This document shows positions 31,758-42,927 of a stretch of DNA of 64,000 bases, in pieces. Every line of letters begins with the position of its first letter. The stretch's first letter is position 1. Position numbers and translations under genes: made by a program. Origin of the DNA: Hsuehochloa calcarea (lineage: Eukaryota > Streptophyta > Magnoliopsida > Poales > Poaceae); contig CM070605.1 in NCBI GenBank assembly GCA_036346395.1, positions 2,232,001-2,296,000 on the forward strand. The letters are read 5' to 3'. Below the pieces are notes generated by a model, which worked only from the letters and a program-made list of their open reading frames with translations, ran no database searches and was not told the origin of the DNA.

Positions 31758-33462
31758 GCAAGCAGTTTGATCATGTTAAACCCATTATTTTTCAAGTCTA
31801 ATATATTGTTTTCAACTCGTATGTATGCATTGCTATTTTGTTGTCAAATTATGGTTAGTACCCTATAGTTGCATGATCTGTAGGACTTGTTTACCCTCTA
31901 CTACCATGAGCTTAGGTTATTGGCTGTGGTCGGAGTTCGATGGATGGACTCTTGTCGCTTAGTAGCTCTCGATTTGAAGTTGCTTAGAGATGCTTAGTTT
32001 CGGTAGTACTGGGCGATCATCGATCGTAGTCGATGATCTTGATCACACATTACTTATTATGCCATTATGTCCAGCACTTGTGCTTGGTTATTTTGTAAGG
32101 TCAAAATCTGAAAATGAAAACCGATTTGGACTTGGGCAAGTGGTCGGATGGTGGGTTATTGGGTTTGTGGTTGTCTTGCCTAAGTCAACAAGGACCGAAC
32201 ATCTTGTATCACACTCTCCAAGCATTTTTGCGTGCTAACCACGCGAGAGGGATATGGGACCTCTCTTGACTAAGTACTTTGGCGTGTGTTATCTCGAGTC
32301 GCAGGAGGAGGGTAGTGTGTGTTGTGTGAAACATGATATGTGGTCGTGTTCTTGTGTTGGGTGTGCGGTGGTGGAGATTAGGGTAGGCTCTCCACCTCGA
32401 GGAGCGTCGTAGTTGTCAAGGCTTTACCCGGGTAGGGTAGTTGACCATGACTTTACGATGACTCGGCACAACATATGGGTTTCTATCCATACAGGCGGCT
32501 CGTGGGGTAATACACAATATTGGAAATGTCTCGTAGGACTTAGCCGTGCTTGAGCATACCCAGGAAGTGTGTTTAATAGCTTGGCAAAAAGGCGATGCAG
32601 TGTGTGGGTGCAGTGGTACACCCCTGCAGGGATAAAACTATTCGAATAGCCTCGTCCTAGGTTATGGACACGCTTGGTTAGGTTTTGCAAGAGTTAGACT
32701 TCAACCTTTTAAACTAAAATTTTGACATGGGTGGTATGAATGGGTAATTCATGCTATTGTTGTGGTGACTAAGGGTTTAGTCACTTTCAGGATTGTTGTT
32801 GTTCTTTATCTACTGATATATTGTTGTCCTTTGTGAATATTTGAACATTAAAAACTGATTTGTTAACTTGCTTTTAAATGTACTACATTATTGCAAATAA
32901 AGATTGCTTTGTGCTGAAAATGAAACATACAGCCTCCACTCAAAAAGCTTGCATATAGTTATGTACAGGTCTGTTACTCTACACGTAAGTCTTGGGAGTA
33001 CATTCAAAGTACTCACCCGGCTTTGCTGGGCTCTTTGTTTCTGGGGAGGAAGGTGAGCCCCAAGGGCCTCACTTCTATGAAATGTGCTGTGGATTCGACG
33101 ACTAGCTTGGCGGTCCGGTCGGTTGCCTTGTGGGGTAAAGGCACACTGGTCGGCTCTTTTGTTTATAGCCATCTTATGGCACTTTTGCTTCCGCTGTTTA
33201 TTCCTTTTGTCTATGTACGTATTTGGCCGGTCGGCCTCTCTTTTGTAATAACTACCTTTTATTTATGTTATCTTCTGGTTGTTGTTTTGGCTTCGGTTCT
33301 ATGTGAATGAATGGAATTGATGCATGAACTTTGTAAAGAGGTGTGTATACTGCATTTCTGGGAAGTATACATGTCTCGAGTCTCGGTTTATCTGATTTGT
33401 GATGCTAGGGCGAATGGATGGCTAAGCATTACAAGCCCGATAAACCGGGGTCTCACAGGGTT

Positions 33463-33475
33463 TGGTATCAGAGCC
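33463..33475 (+). other. Primer-binding site, Tekay2
   Basis: tggtatcagagcc lies 5 bp after the LTR end, a complete match to the tRNA-Met primer site commonly used by plant retrotransposons. Confidence 0.92.
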
Positions 33476-34216
33476 ATACTGACCGTAGTAACCCAAGTTT
33501 GGTCGTCTTTTTAGGATATTTTGGAAAATATTATTTTCAAAGTATCAAATGGTTTATGAAAGCTTAAGGAATTCTCAGATTTTATTCCTTACCTATCTTA
33601 GCTTTCTCCTCTTATCTTACTCTAATTTGAGTTTCAGAAATTGTTTTCCTCTCCTTTCTTCCAAAGATTGTTGTTGGGTTTTGGGAACTAATGAGCTTGG
33701 CAAATTGACGTGGTGGTTGCCCTCTACATGGTTTTGAAGTTTCTGGAATGGATAAATTGCGACTAGAAGCTTGGATGCGAAACCTGGATAGCGACCTTTC
33801 AATTTCCGGACAGCAGGCTCAAAGGTTCCCAATGGGGTAGAGAATGAGAGGTTAATCAACTGAAACATGTCGGAATAGAAGGGTAAGGTGTGATACTAGT
33901 TAGCTATGTATCTAATACTATTTTCGTTGATGGAACCTTGCTCTTTAATGGTAATAGATCTTACCTGTTATTCTAATTTTTATCTTCTCCATCAATTACT
34001 CGTTCATTCAATACGGGTTAGTTGCATTGGGGAGTTGAGCTTTGGTTTGGTAACTCCTTGCTGTTTTTGGAGTCTTTTTATAAGCATGTTTAAGTTATAC
34101 ACTTACTGTGGTTGGCTTTCGGTTAGGGTGATATTCCATTCCCCTAGTCGTTAGCTTTTCGCTTTCTTTTGGCTTTGATTTTGGAGTCTAGTTTTAACGA
34201 AGTTTCTTGTAACAAG
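33476..34216 (+). other. Tekay2 leader
   Basis: AT-rich leader between PBS and gag, related to 15829-16640. It holds only short frames that are not kept between copies. It ends gtttcttgtaacaag just before the gag ATG, which could serve as a splice acceptor. Confidence 0.7.
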
Positions 34217-35180
34217 ATGGCCGGACGCACTCACAGCGGCCAAGGCCAGTCAGCTGGTCCGGACGAGGATCTTCCTCCTCCTCCGACCATGGCCGAGGTC
34301 CTTCTTGAGATCGAGCGCAACCGTGCAGAGGACAGGAGGGTTCTTCTGGACGTTATCGCGCGCAACACCTCCGCCCTTACCGGTGCTTCAGGATCCGGGC
34401 AAGGGAGTGGACACCAGCCGCGTGGGGGACTCGCGGAGTTTCTTCGCACTCAGCCTCCCACGTTCTCCAGTCGAGGACCGCTTGGCCTTGACGGCGGCTT
34501 CATCGGTTGGCGCAAGCCGCGCATAGCGTGATGCGGGAGCATGAGAAAGCGCTGTTCGCATCGCACCGGTGGAGGTGCGGCTTTGTCTTGGTGGGAGAGC
34601 TTTCGCCATGCGGCTGACGGTCACACCGTCACACGGGAGGAGTTCCGCACCGCCTTCCGTCGAGTCACATTCCTTCCGGCTGATGAGGTGAAGAAGAAGG
34701 AGTTCTTCTCGCTCGAGACAAGGATGTTTCTCGACCACGAGTACTGTCGAGTTTAACCATTTGGCTCGTTATGCTCCGGAAGAGGTGACCACTGATGAGG
34801 CCAAGCAAGAGAAGTTCAAGGATGGTTTTATCTGAGGAGCTTCAGGACAAGCTATCCATCGTTGACTTCCCGGATTTTGAGGCCTTGGTGGGCAAGGCCA
34901 TCGTCGCTGAGCACGCAGGGAAAGCGCTTGTGGATTCCCGCAAGCGTAAGTGGGAGGCCCACAAGTCCTCTAGGGCCAGCTATCCCGCTTGATTAGTCTC
35001 GGGGGTCGCCAGAGGGCAGCACCCAGGCCGTCGACTGCATTCTTCATCCTTCGCAGGCCGTGTCTCAATCACGTGCACCTGCGAGTCGACAAGTGGCCCC
35101 GCGGCCCGGGCCTTTGAGTCACTGCTTCGCCGCAACGAAGGGCATTATGCAAACCAATGCCCTAAGAAGACAGGAGCAGC
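34217..35180 (+). pseudogene. Tekay2 gag
   Basis: The start chosen is the ATG at 34217 (MAGRTHSGQGQSAGPDEDLP), since the upstream in-frame methionine at 34169 lies in leader sequence conserved with Tekay1. The gag domain appears in three frames: LAEFLRTQPPTFSSRGPLGL, VTREEFRTAFRRVTF and QDKLSIVDFPDFEALVGKAI. Near 35120-35165 a CCHC zinc knuckle is recognisable as HYANQCP-like text in a shifted frame, having lost bases in its first half. Gag would form the virus-like particle. Confidence 0.88.
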
Positions 35181-35196
35181 CCCTCGTCCTAATGGA

Positions 35197-35862
35197 GTGC
35201 GCGGGCCAGGAGGTGGTTCTTCTCAGGACCTGAAGATAGTCCCTGCTACCCAAGGCATGGGTAGTGGTCGCGTCAACCTCATCTCAGCAGAGGAGGCACA
35301 GGAGGCACCCGACATCGTGTTGGGTACACTTTCTGTTAACTCTCATTCTGCTACTGTCTTGTTTGATTCAGGAGCATCTCATTCTTTTGTTTCTGAGTCT
35401 TTTGCTGCTATTAGTGAGCTCCTCTTTACTCCGTTGTTGGTCCCGTTGCTTATTCGCTCTCCTGGTTCGGAGTTGAGAGCTGAATCTGAGTGTAGGGATG
35501 TTCCAATTGAGATCGAGGGAGTGAGATTCTTCGCGAATCTTATCCTTCTCCATTCAGCAAGTTTAGATGTAATTCTTGGTATGGATTGGTTGTCTCAGCA
35601 TAAGGGACACATCGACTGTGCCAAGAAGTGCGTCTCTCTATCTAGTCCTTCGGGCGAGCAGGTTCGCTTTTCGCCGAAGCTGCTAGGTCCGCATCTCTTC
35701 GTCTGGAAGCGAAGCCCGCTCTAGATATTAGTGAAGTCCCAACGGTTCGTGACTTCATTGATGTCTTTCCTGAAGATCTTCCAGGGATGCCACTAGTTCG
35801 AGACCTCGAGTTTGTCATTGAGTTGGTTCCCGGTACTGCCCCGATTTCAAAGAGGCATTAGC
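35197..35862 (+). pseudogene. Tekay2 aspartic protease and linker
   Basis: The frame contains the active site LFDSGASHSFVS (DSG codons at 35365-35373) and the conserved ILGMDWLSQHKGHIDCA block, typical of Ty3/gypsy protease. A one-base loss near 35700 ends the frame at 35724, and a TAT to TAG change at about 35861 interrupts the linker that leads to RT. Confidence 0.92.
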
Positions 35863-35864
35863 GG

Positions 35865-36794
35865 ATGCCACCGAACGAGTTGGTGGAATTGAAGAAGCAA
35901 CTTAGTGAGCTGCAAGAAAAGGGTTTCATCCGCCCTAGCTCATCTCCATGGGGTTGTCCTGCAATCTTCGTGAAGAAGAAGGACAATACTTTGCGCATGT
36001 GCGTTGATTACCGTCCGCTTAATGAAGTAATGGTAAAGAACAAGTATCCATTGCCCCGCATCGATGATCTCTTTGATCAATTAACTGGAGCTCAAGTATT
36101 CTCCAAGATTGATTTGAGAATGGGATATCATCAAGTTCGGATACGACCTGAGGATATTCCAAAGACGGCTTTCTCCACTCGCTACGGCTTGTATGAGTAC
36201 ACCGTCATGTCATTTGGCTTAACCAATGCTCCCGCCTTGTTCATGAACCTCATGAATTCGGTATTCATGGAGTATTTGGATAAGTTTGTCGTGGTCTTCA
36301 TCGATGATATTCTCATCTATTCCAAGGACGATGAGGAACATGATGAGCATCTAAGGCTTGTATTAGGCAAGCTTCGTGAGCACCAGCTGTATGCAAAGTT
36401 CAGCAAGTGCGCGTTCTGGTTGAAGGAAGTGGCCTTCTTGGGTCATGTTCTTTTAGCAGGAGGCGTGGCCGTTGACCCTAGCAAGGTCAGCGATGTTCTT
36501 TCATGGATTCAGCCTACTTCGGTAACCGAAGTGCGGAGTTTTCTTGGTTTAGCGGGGTATTATCGCCGTTTTATCGAGAACTTCTCCAAGATCGCGAAGC
36601 CGATGACGGAGTTGCTCAAGAAGGATAAGAACTTCTTGTGGTCCGATTCTTGTGAGGAAAGTTTCCAAGTACTTAAGAAGCGTTTGACCACCGCTCCCGT
36701 CCTCGTTCTTCCGATATCCATCGAGGCTTCGATATCTTTTGCGATGCTTCTCGTCGAGGACTCGGTTGTGTCCTTATGCAAGAAGGCAAGGTAG
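35865..36794 (+). CDS. Tekay2 reverse transcriptase (Ty3/gypsy)
   Basis: A 309-residue open frame carrying the complete RT: FIRPSSSPWGCPAIFVKKKD, RMCVDYRPLNEVM, FSKIDLRMGYHQVRI, MSFGLTNAPALFMNLM, the catalytic FIDDILIYS with both aspartates (codons at 36303-36308), and FLGLAGYYRRFIENFSK. The enzyme copies element RNA into DNA in the particle. The ATG is not a true start, because in the family this is an internal part of the polyprotein. The frame shifts at about 36745 before RNase H. Confidence 0.95.
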   Translation: MPPNELVELKKQLSELQEKGFIRPSSSPWGCPAIFVKKKDNTLRMCVDYRPLNEVMVKNKYPLPRIDDLFDQLTGAQVFSKIDLRMGYHQVRIRPEDIPKTAFSTRYGLYEYTVMSFGLTNAPALFMNLMNSVFMEYLDKFVVVFIDDILIYSKDDEEHDEHLRLVLGKLREHQLYAKFSKCAFWLKEVAFLGHVLLAGGVAVDPSKVSDVLSWIQPTSVTEVRSFLGLAGYYRRFIENFSKIAKPMTELLKKDKNFLWSDSCEESFQVLKKRLTTAPVLVLPISIEASISFAMLLVEDSVVSLCKKAR

Positions 36795-37080
36795 TGGCCT
36801 ATACATCAAGGCAATTGAGACCTCATGAACTCAACTATCCTACCCATGATTTAGAATTGGCTGGTGTGATTCGTGCCCTTAAGATTTGGCGACATTACCT
36901 AATCGGTAATCGTTGCGAAGTGTATTCGGATCACAAAAGCCTAAAGTATTTGTTCACCCAGCCAGATCTGAACCTCAGGCAAAGAGATGGTTGGAGTTGA
37001 TCAAGGACTATGACATGGGTATTCACTATCATCCGGGCAAGGCTAACGTCGTTGCCGATGTGCTCAGTCGCAAAGCGCAT
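36776..37080 (+). pseudogene. Tekay2 RNase H
   Basis: EGKVVAYTSRQLRPHELNYP, THDLELAGVIRALKIWRHYL and CEVYSDHKSLKYLFTQPDL give the central and C-terminal RNase H motifs. A frameshift at about 36985 leads into RWLELIKDYDMGIHYHPGKA and VADVLSRK in the next frame. The N-terminal part with the first aspartate is disrupted near 36745. Confidence 0.9.
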
Positions 37081-38100
37081 TGCAATGCCTTGTTGCTCCA
37101 GGAGTTTCAACCCACCCTTCTGGAGGAGTTTCAGCATCTCAACTTAGGATTGGTTGAGCATGGTTCCCTCGCTGCCTTGGTTGTGCAACCAACCATGGTG
37201 GATCGGATTAAGATCGCTCAGCAATCGGATGTTGGAGTGAGCCGCATCAGGGAAAATGTCAAGAACGGAATAGCCAAGTGCTTCTCTGAGGATGAGCATG
37301 GTGTTGTGAGGTTCGGGCAACGCCTTGTGGTTCCAAAGGACATGGAATTGCAGAATTTGATTCTCAGCGAAGCCCATGATTCGCCTTTATCCATTCATCC
37401 CGGGGCCACCAAGATGTATCAAGATCTCCGCCAGAGATTTTGGTGGACCCGAATGAAGAGGGAGATTGCGAAGTTCGTTGCCGAGTGTGACGTGTGTCGT
37501 CGTGTCAAGGCCGAGCATCAGCGTCAGCGGATCTGCTTGACCTTTGCCTATTCCTGAATGGAAGTGGGATTCGATCGGGATGGATTTTATCACCGGTCTG
37601 CCCCGAACATCCAAGGGCAAGGATTCCATCTGGGTTGTCATCGATCGATTGACGAAGGTAGCCCATTTTCTGCCAGTACGGACAAACCTTAGTGTGAGTC
37701 TACTCGCGGACCTCTATATTTCCGTATAAATCGCTTGCGGTGTGCGAAGACGATCGTTTGGATCATGATGCACTTTTCACGCTGTGTTTTGGAAGTGTTT
37801 GCAAGAGGCTATGGGCACCCGCCTCGCCTTTAGCACAGCATATCACCCCCAAACTGATGGTCAGACCGAAAGGGTCAACCAAGTGTTGGAAGACATGCTC
37901 CGCGCTTGTGTTCTCTCATATGGAAAGAATTGGGAGAAATGCTTGCCATTTGCCGAGTTTTCCTACAACAACAGTTTTCAGGCCAGTCTCGGTATGTCAC
38001 CTTTTGAGGCCTTATACGGGAGAAAGTGCAGAACCCCGTTGAATTGGTCTGAGACCGGCGAAAGACCTTTCTTTGGCCCGGACTCGATCAATGAGGCCGA
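37081..38100 (+). pseudogene. Tekay2 integrase, zinc finger and catalytic core
   Basis: The H2C2 zinc finger lies at about 37370-37515 (HPGATKMYQDLRQRFWW then CDVCRRVKAEH). After a frameshift near 37535 the core reads WDSIGMDFITGLPRTSKGKD and WVVIDRLTKVAHF; after another near 37730, TAYHPQTDGQTERVNQ. First aspartate and final glutamate are visible; the second aspartate region (37735-37800) is damaged. Integrase inserts the cDNA. Confidence 0.92.
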
Positions 38101-38617
38101 AAGCCAAGTCCAGCTTATTCGTGATCGTTTACGCACAGCTCAATCCAGGCAAAAGAGCTATGCGGATCGCCATCGACGTGAATTGAGCTTCGAGCCTGAT
38201 GACTTTGTTTATCTCAAAGTCTCTCCTTTGAAAGGCCATCAGCGTTTCGGCGTCAAGGGCAAGTTAGCTCCTCGATATGTCGGTCCTTACCGCATTATCG
38301 AGAAGAAAGGAGCTGTTGCCTATAAGTTGGAATTGCCAGCTGCACTTGAGGGAGTACATGATGTGTTCCATGTGTCCCAACTGAAGAAGTGCCTCCGTGT
38401 TCCAACTGAGGAAGCTCCGTTGGAAACTCTCGATGTCCAAGGAGATTTGACCTATCGCGAGCACCCTGTTCGCATACTCGATAAGGCTGAACGAAGAACG
38501 AGGAATAAAACCATTAGATTCCTTAAAGTTCAGTGGTCGAACCATTCTGAGGATGAGGCTACTTGGGAAAGGGAAGATCGTCTCCGTGCAGACTATCCAT
38601 CTTTCTTTACCGAGTGA
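38100..38617 (+). pseudogene. Tekay2 integrase C-terminal end and chromodomain
   Basis: The open frame 37784-38617 continues from the core through RRELSFEPDDFVYLKVSPLK, GKLAPRYVGPYRIIEKKGAV and HVSQLKKCLRVPTEEAP to the chromodomain FLKVQWSNHSEDEATWERED, ending PSFFTE. The chromodomain assigns the element to the Tekay/Del chromoviruses. This part is itself unbroken but is joined to a damaged upstream frame. Confidence 0.95.
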
Positions 38618-38642
38618 GCCAAATCTCGGGACGAGATTTTTG

Positions 38643-38657
38643 TAAGGGGGGAGGTTT
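38643..38657 (+). other. Polypurine tract, Tekay2
   Basis: taaggggggaggttt directly precedes the 3' LTR start at 38658. Confidence 0.88.
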
Positions 38658-39831
38658 TGTAACATCCCAAAGATGGATTTGTGTTTTAGATGTAAGAAAA
38701 TTAGGAGAAATTAAAACTTTTCCGGCATCTTGAAGTCATTAATCATATCTGTAATTCTTGGTTGAGGGATTATGGAAAATCGAATTCAAAACCTCATTTG
38801 ACTCTAATCAAAAACCTCCTTGTCATAGATCTTATGCCAAACCCTTGGAGATATTTCTCCTGAGTTCTAGGGAGGGTTGGCAACACCTCTGAATTATCTC
38901 ATGATTTTTAGAAATTATTTGATAATTTTTGGAGGCGAGTCAAAGCTTGGTCAAACCCTATTTCTTCTCTTCTGGAATTGCTGGAGAAAATTTGGTGCAT
39001 AAAAGTCTCTGAAAGTTTTGTGGGAGGTTCCTCCTGCGGTCAGCAAGCTCCAGTTAAAATTTCATAAATTTTGGAGTTTGCTTGCTACCTCAAATAATTC
39101 CTCAAAAATCAGATGTTAGGATTCAAACCCTAGCTGGTTTGCACTATTCCGTAGGTTCGAATCGGACTCGGGCTCGAGCCACTTGACTCGGTCCAGTCCA
39201 CTAGCTATGCCAACTCGGTCGTTCGGGCGCTAGGGTCGTGAGCCGTTGGATCGGTATCGAACGGTCTTCGACCAGCCGAACGATGGAGTCGCGGTTGTAA
39301 GCCATGACCCGATCCAACTCGGTGTCGGACCCGCAGTGATCGGCCGGTGGTTGGATCGGCATCGAACCGGCCGACATAATCGGTCGGGCCGTACGCCTGA
39401 AGAGCGATCGGGCCGAAGGTTAGCCAAGTGTTGCATTGATCGTTATTATATTTCAATGCTTTATTGTTGTATATTGCATTGCGGAACTAGCGTTCGATCT
39501 AGCCCTTGGCCGCTCGATTTCAATCCGACGACCAACGAGTCGTCTCCTTCCTCTGTCTGAAGCTCACGATTGCTTCGTGGGTCCCATGTGTAAGTGCCGC
39601 CATGGCGTAGCCCCTTCTTCCTTTTCTAGGGTTTGGAGGAGAGGAGAGAGAAGCTTGATGGCGTGTGTGAACAATCTTGTGATCCACTCTATGGCCACCT
39701 TTAATCTTGCGGCTAGCTAGATCATCAACCCCACAAGCAAGTCGCGCGCACTTCTTTGGTAAAATTAAATGCCTATCACTCTCTCTCCTCGATCTTGGAA
39801 GGTCATGATTCAACCGCTCCCATCGCTCTCA

Positions 39832-40040
39832 AGTGCTCTCATGGCGTGTTGAACCGATGCTTCGAAAACTAAAGGAGTAAAGTTAGTGTTGGTTTTGATT
39901 TAGGCGAAAGTTTTGCTATTCACCCCCTCGCCATTGCCCTATTTAAACTCCATTGCTTCACCCTTAGCTTCCTTTAGCACTTCCAAGTGCTCTCATGGCG
40001 GTGTTGAACTCCTATTTAAACTCCATTGCTAGCACCCACC
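39832..40040. repeat. Duplicated core-promoter region in Tekay2 3' LTR
   Basis: The text aagtgctctcatggc occurs at 39832 and 39984 and cctatttaaactccattgct at 39938 and 40011, so the TATA region (tatttaa at 39940 and 40013) is present twice. The 5' LTR has it once. Confidence 0.75.
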
Positions 40041-40684
40041 AGCTTGCTTGAGCTGTAGTTCCTCGCAATTTCCTCGACATCCATTGTTGAGTTGGGAGTT
40101 TAGGTGGAGGCGGTGCAGCGGGGGTTTTCTTCTTCAAGTCTTCGCCCCCTCTGCTCCCCCTTTACTCTCTGGAGCTTGACCCTCACTCGGTTTGGTTCTT
40201 TCTTTACTCAGGTCGCTGTGGCCTAGTGAGGACCTTACCGCTGCCGTTCGGTCACTCGTCGCCGGAGCCACTCCGTGGGTCTCTGGTCGTTCTTCAGCTC
40301 AGGTATTTTCGCATTACCCTATAGGAGCTTAGGTGTGTTTTCGTTGCTCTTTTGGGTATTAGCCGTTCGGAGAGTTCTCCGAGCCATACCTACTTAGTCG
40401 CCCTCTGCGGTCGTACCTCTGTTTCAGCCATACTCCGACCAGTGCTGGCCGCCGGTTGAACCGTTAAACTTTTAGACACTCATCCCTGCCCTTGGCTGGC
40501 GCCGCTGTGGTCGGAGAAGCCGCCGAGCCGCTGGCAAAGCGTGCGGGAGGCGCTGCCTCGTGGTCGGAATTCGACCAGTCACTGTAGCTTGGTCGTTTCG
40601 ACCAGATGCAGTATTGTGTTGGGTAAATAGGTCGTCGCGTAGTCCCCAGAAGGGCCCCTTATACTTATAAGGGAGAGGTCTACC

Positions 40685-41008
40685 GAGTGATTGTAAGTTC
40701 TCCTACAATCACCCCCATAGTCGTAAGTCTCACTACGACTATGGCGTGGTCATAAATCCTTCTACGACTATTACCTAGTCGTAAGTTCTGTCGCGGCCTG
40801 TACCTAGTCGTAAGACTTACTACGACTATGTCCGGGTCACAAGTACTTCTACGACTAGTACCTAGTCGTAAGTTCTCCTACGACCCTTAACTGGTCGTAA
40901 GTTCTTCTACGACTTGCACTTAGTCGTAAGACTTGCTACGACTATGTCATAGTCGTAGGTTTTTCTACGATCACTACCTGGTCGTAAGACCTTCTTTCGG
41001 TCGTATCT
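40685..41008. repeat. Tandem hairpin array, Tekay2 3' LTR
   Basis: Same array of agtcgta/tacgact inverted repeats as 31215-31535 with few differences. Confidence 0.85.
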
Positions 41009-41165
41009 GTGGCATTAAGAATCCAAATCAATTGGTTCTTGTTGCTAAATTCTTTATAAAGTATGCTCTTGCTTCTGTAGAATTTTCAGAATTTTTGGAG
41101 AAAGTTTGTTGTTGAGTCTTTGTGTTTTATTCGTTCTTATTGGTTGCTTTTCGCCTTCTCGTTAG

Positions 41166-41228
41166 GATCCGAAGAGCACATTGACAATATTGTCGACCTT
41201 CAGCAACATCCTGACCCACAGCAAACAG
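41166..41228 (+). other. Exon-like 63-nt segment, Tekay2 3' LTR
   Basis: Identical in layout to 31695-31757: pyrimidine-rich tract and ag before, acag/gcaagc after, and the same acidic frame. Confidence 0.55.
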
Positions 41229-42927
41229 GCAAGCAGTTTGATCATGTTAAACCCATTATTTTTCAAGTCTAATATATTGTTTTCAACTCGTATGTATGCA
41301 TTGCTATTTTGTTATCAAATTATGGTTAGTACCCTATAGTTGCATGATCTGTAGGACTTGTTTACCCTCTACTACCATGAGCTTAGGTTATTGGCTGTGG
41401 TCGGAGTTCGATGGATGGACTCTTGTCGCTTAGTAGCTCTCGATTTGAAATTGCTTAGAGATGCTTAGTTTCGGTAGTACTGGGCGATCATCGATCGTAG
41501 TCGATGATCTTGATCACACATTACTTATTATGCCATTATGTCCAGCACTTGTGCTTGGTTATTTTGTAAGGTCAAAATCTGAAAATGGAAAACTGATTTG
41601 GACTTGGGCAAGTGGTCGGATGGTGGGTTATTGGGTTTGTGGTTGTCTTGCCTAAGTCAACAAGGACCGAACATCTTGTATCACACTCTCCAAGCATTTT
41701 TGCGTGCTAACCACGCGAGAGGGATATGGGACCTCTCTTGACTAAGTACTTTGGCGTGTGTTATCTCCGAGTCGCAGGAGGGGGTCGTGTGTGTTGTGTG
41801 AAACATGATATGTGGTCGTGTTCTTGTGTTGGGTGTGCGGTGGTGGAGATTCCGGGTAGGCTCTCCACCTCGAGGAGTGTCGTAGTTGTCCAAGGCTTTA
41901 CCCGGGTAGGGTAGTTGACCGCGGCATTACGATGACTCCGACACAACGTATGGGTTTCTATCCATACGGGCGGCTCGTGGGGTAATACACAATATTGGAA
42001 ATGTCTCGTAGGACTTAGCCGTGCCGACATACCCAAGGAAGTGTGTTTAATAGCTTGGCAAAAAGGCGGTCTGGTGTGTGGGTACAGTGGTACACCCCTG
42101 CAGGGATAAAACTATTCGAATAGCCTCGTCCTAGGTTATGGACACGCTTGGTTAGGTTTTGCAAGAGTTAGACTTCAACCTTTTAAACTAAAATTTTGAC
42201 ATGGGTGGTATGAATGGGTAATTCATGCTATTGTTGTGGTGACTAAGGGTTTAGTCACTTCCAGGATTGTTGTTGTTCTTTATCTACTGATATATTGTTG
42301 TCCTTTGTGAATATTTGAACATTAAAAACTGATTTGTTAACTTGCTTTTAAATGTACTACATTATTGCAAATAAAGATTGCTTTGTCTTTGAAAATGAAA
42401 CATCTGACCTCCACTCAAAAGCTTGCATATAGTTATGCAGTGCATTACTCTACGTAAGTCTTGCAGTACATTCAAAGTACTCACCCGCTTTCTTTGGGCT
42501 CTTTGTTCTGAGGGAGGAAGGTGAGCCCCAAGGGCCTCACTTACGTGAAATGTCTTTGTGGATTCGACGACTAGCTTGGCGGTCCGGTCAGTTGCCTTGT
42601 GGGGTAAAGGCACACTGGTCGGCTCTTTTGTTTATAGCCATCTTATGGCACTTTTGCTTCCGTTGTTTATTCCTTTTGTCTATGTACGTATTTGGCCGGT
42701 CGGCCTCTCTTTTGTAATAACTACCTTTTATTTATGTTATCTTCTGGTTGTTGTTTTTTCTTCGGTTCTATGTGAATGAATGGAATTGATGCATGAACTT
42801 TGTAAAGAGGTGTGTATACTGTATTTCTGGGAAGTATACATGTCTCGAGTCTCGGCTTATCTGATTTGTGATGCTAGGGCCGAATGGATGGCTAAGCATT
42901 ACAAGCCCGATAAACCGGGGTCTCACA

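Larger units (their letters stand above)
29541..33457 (+). repeat. Tekay2 5' LTR
   Basis: About 3.9 kb. Contains a TATA box (30515), a hairpin array (31215-31535), the exon-like segment (31695-31757), and a 3' third that is close to the Tekay1 LTR (for example ttttgcaagagttagacttc). Relative to the 3' LTR it lacks about 35 bp near 30000 and several blocks near 30130-30560. Confidence 0.94.
29541..42927 (+). mobile_element. Tekay2: complete Tekay/Del-type LTR retrotransposon
   Basis: Both LTRs begin tgtaacatcccaaagatgg and end aaaccggggtctcaca, with a perfect 5-bp duplication cctcc at 29536-29540 and 42928-42932. The internal region has PBS, leader, gag, protease, RT, RNase H, integrase, chromodomain and polypurine tract in the Ty3/gypsy order. 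It is the least damaged coding copy here but still has several frameshifts and stops. Confidence 0.96.
38658..42927 (+). repeat. Tekay2 3' LTR, with extra blocks
   Basis: About 4.27 kb, 353 bp longer than the 5' LTR. Most of it is near-identical to the 5' copy, but blocks at about 39290-39500, 39555-39700 and 39840-40040 carry extra or different sequence, including a second TATA-region copy. Hairpin array at 40685-41008, exon-like segment at 41166-41228. Confidence 0.93.

Noticed and set aside
33463..33475. Possible tRNA-Met gene fragment
   Set aside because: Only the 12-13 nt primer-binding complement directly after an LTR is present; there is no cloverleaf.
40933..41115. 60-codon frame repeated exactly at 31462 and 40933
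   Set aside because: It lies in both Tekay2 LTRs simply because the LTRs are copies. It spans the end of the hairpin array and the polypyrimidine region and resembles no protein.
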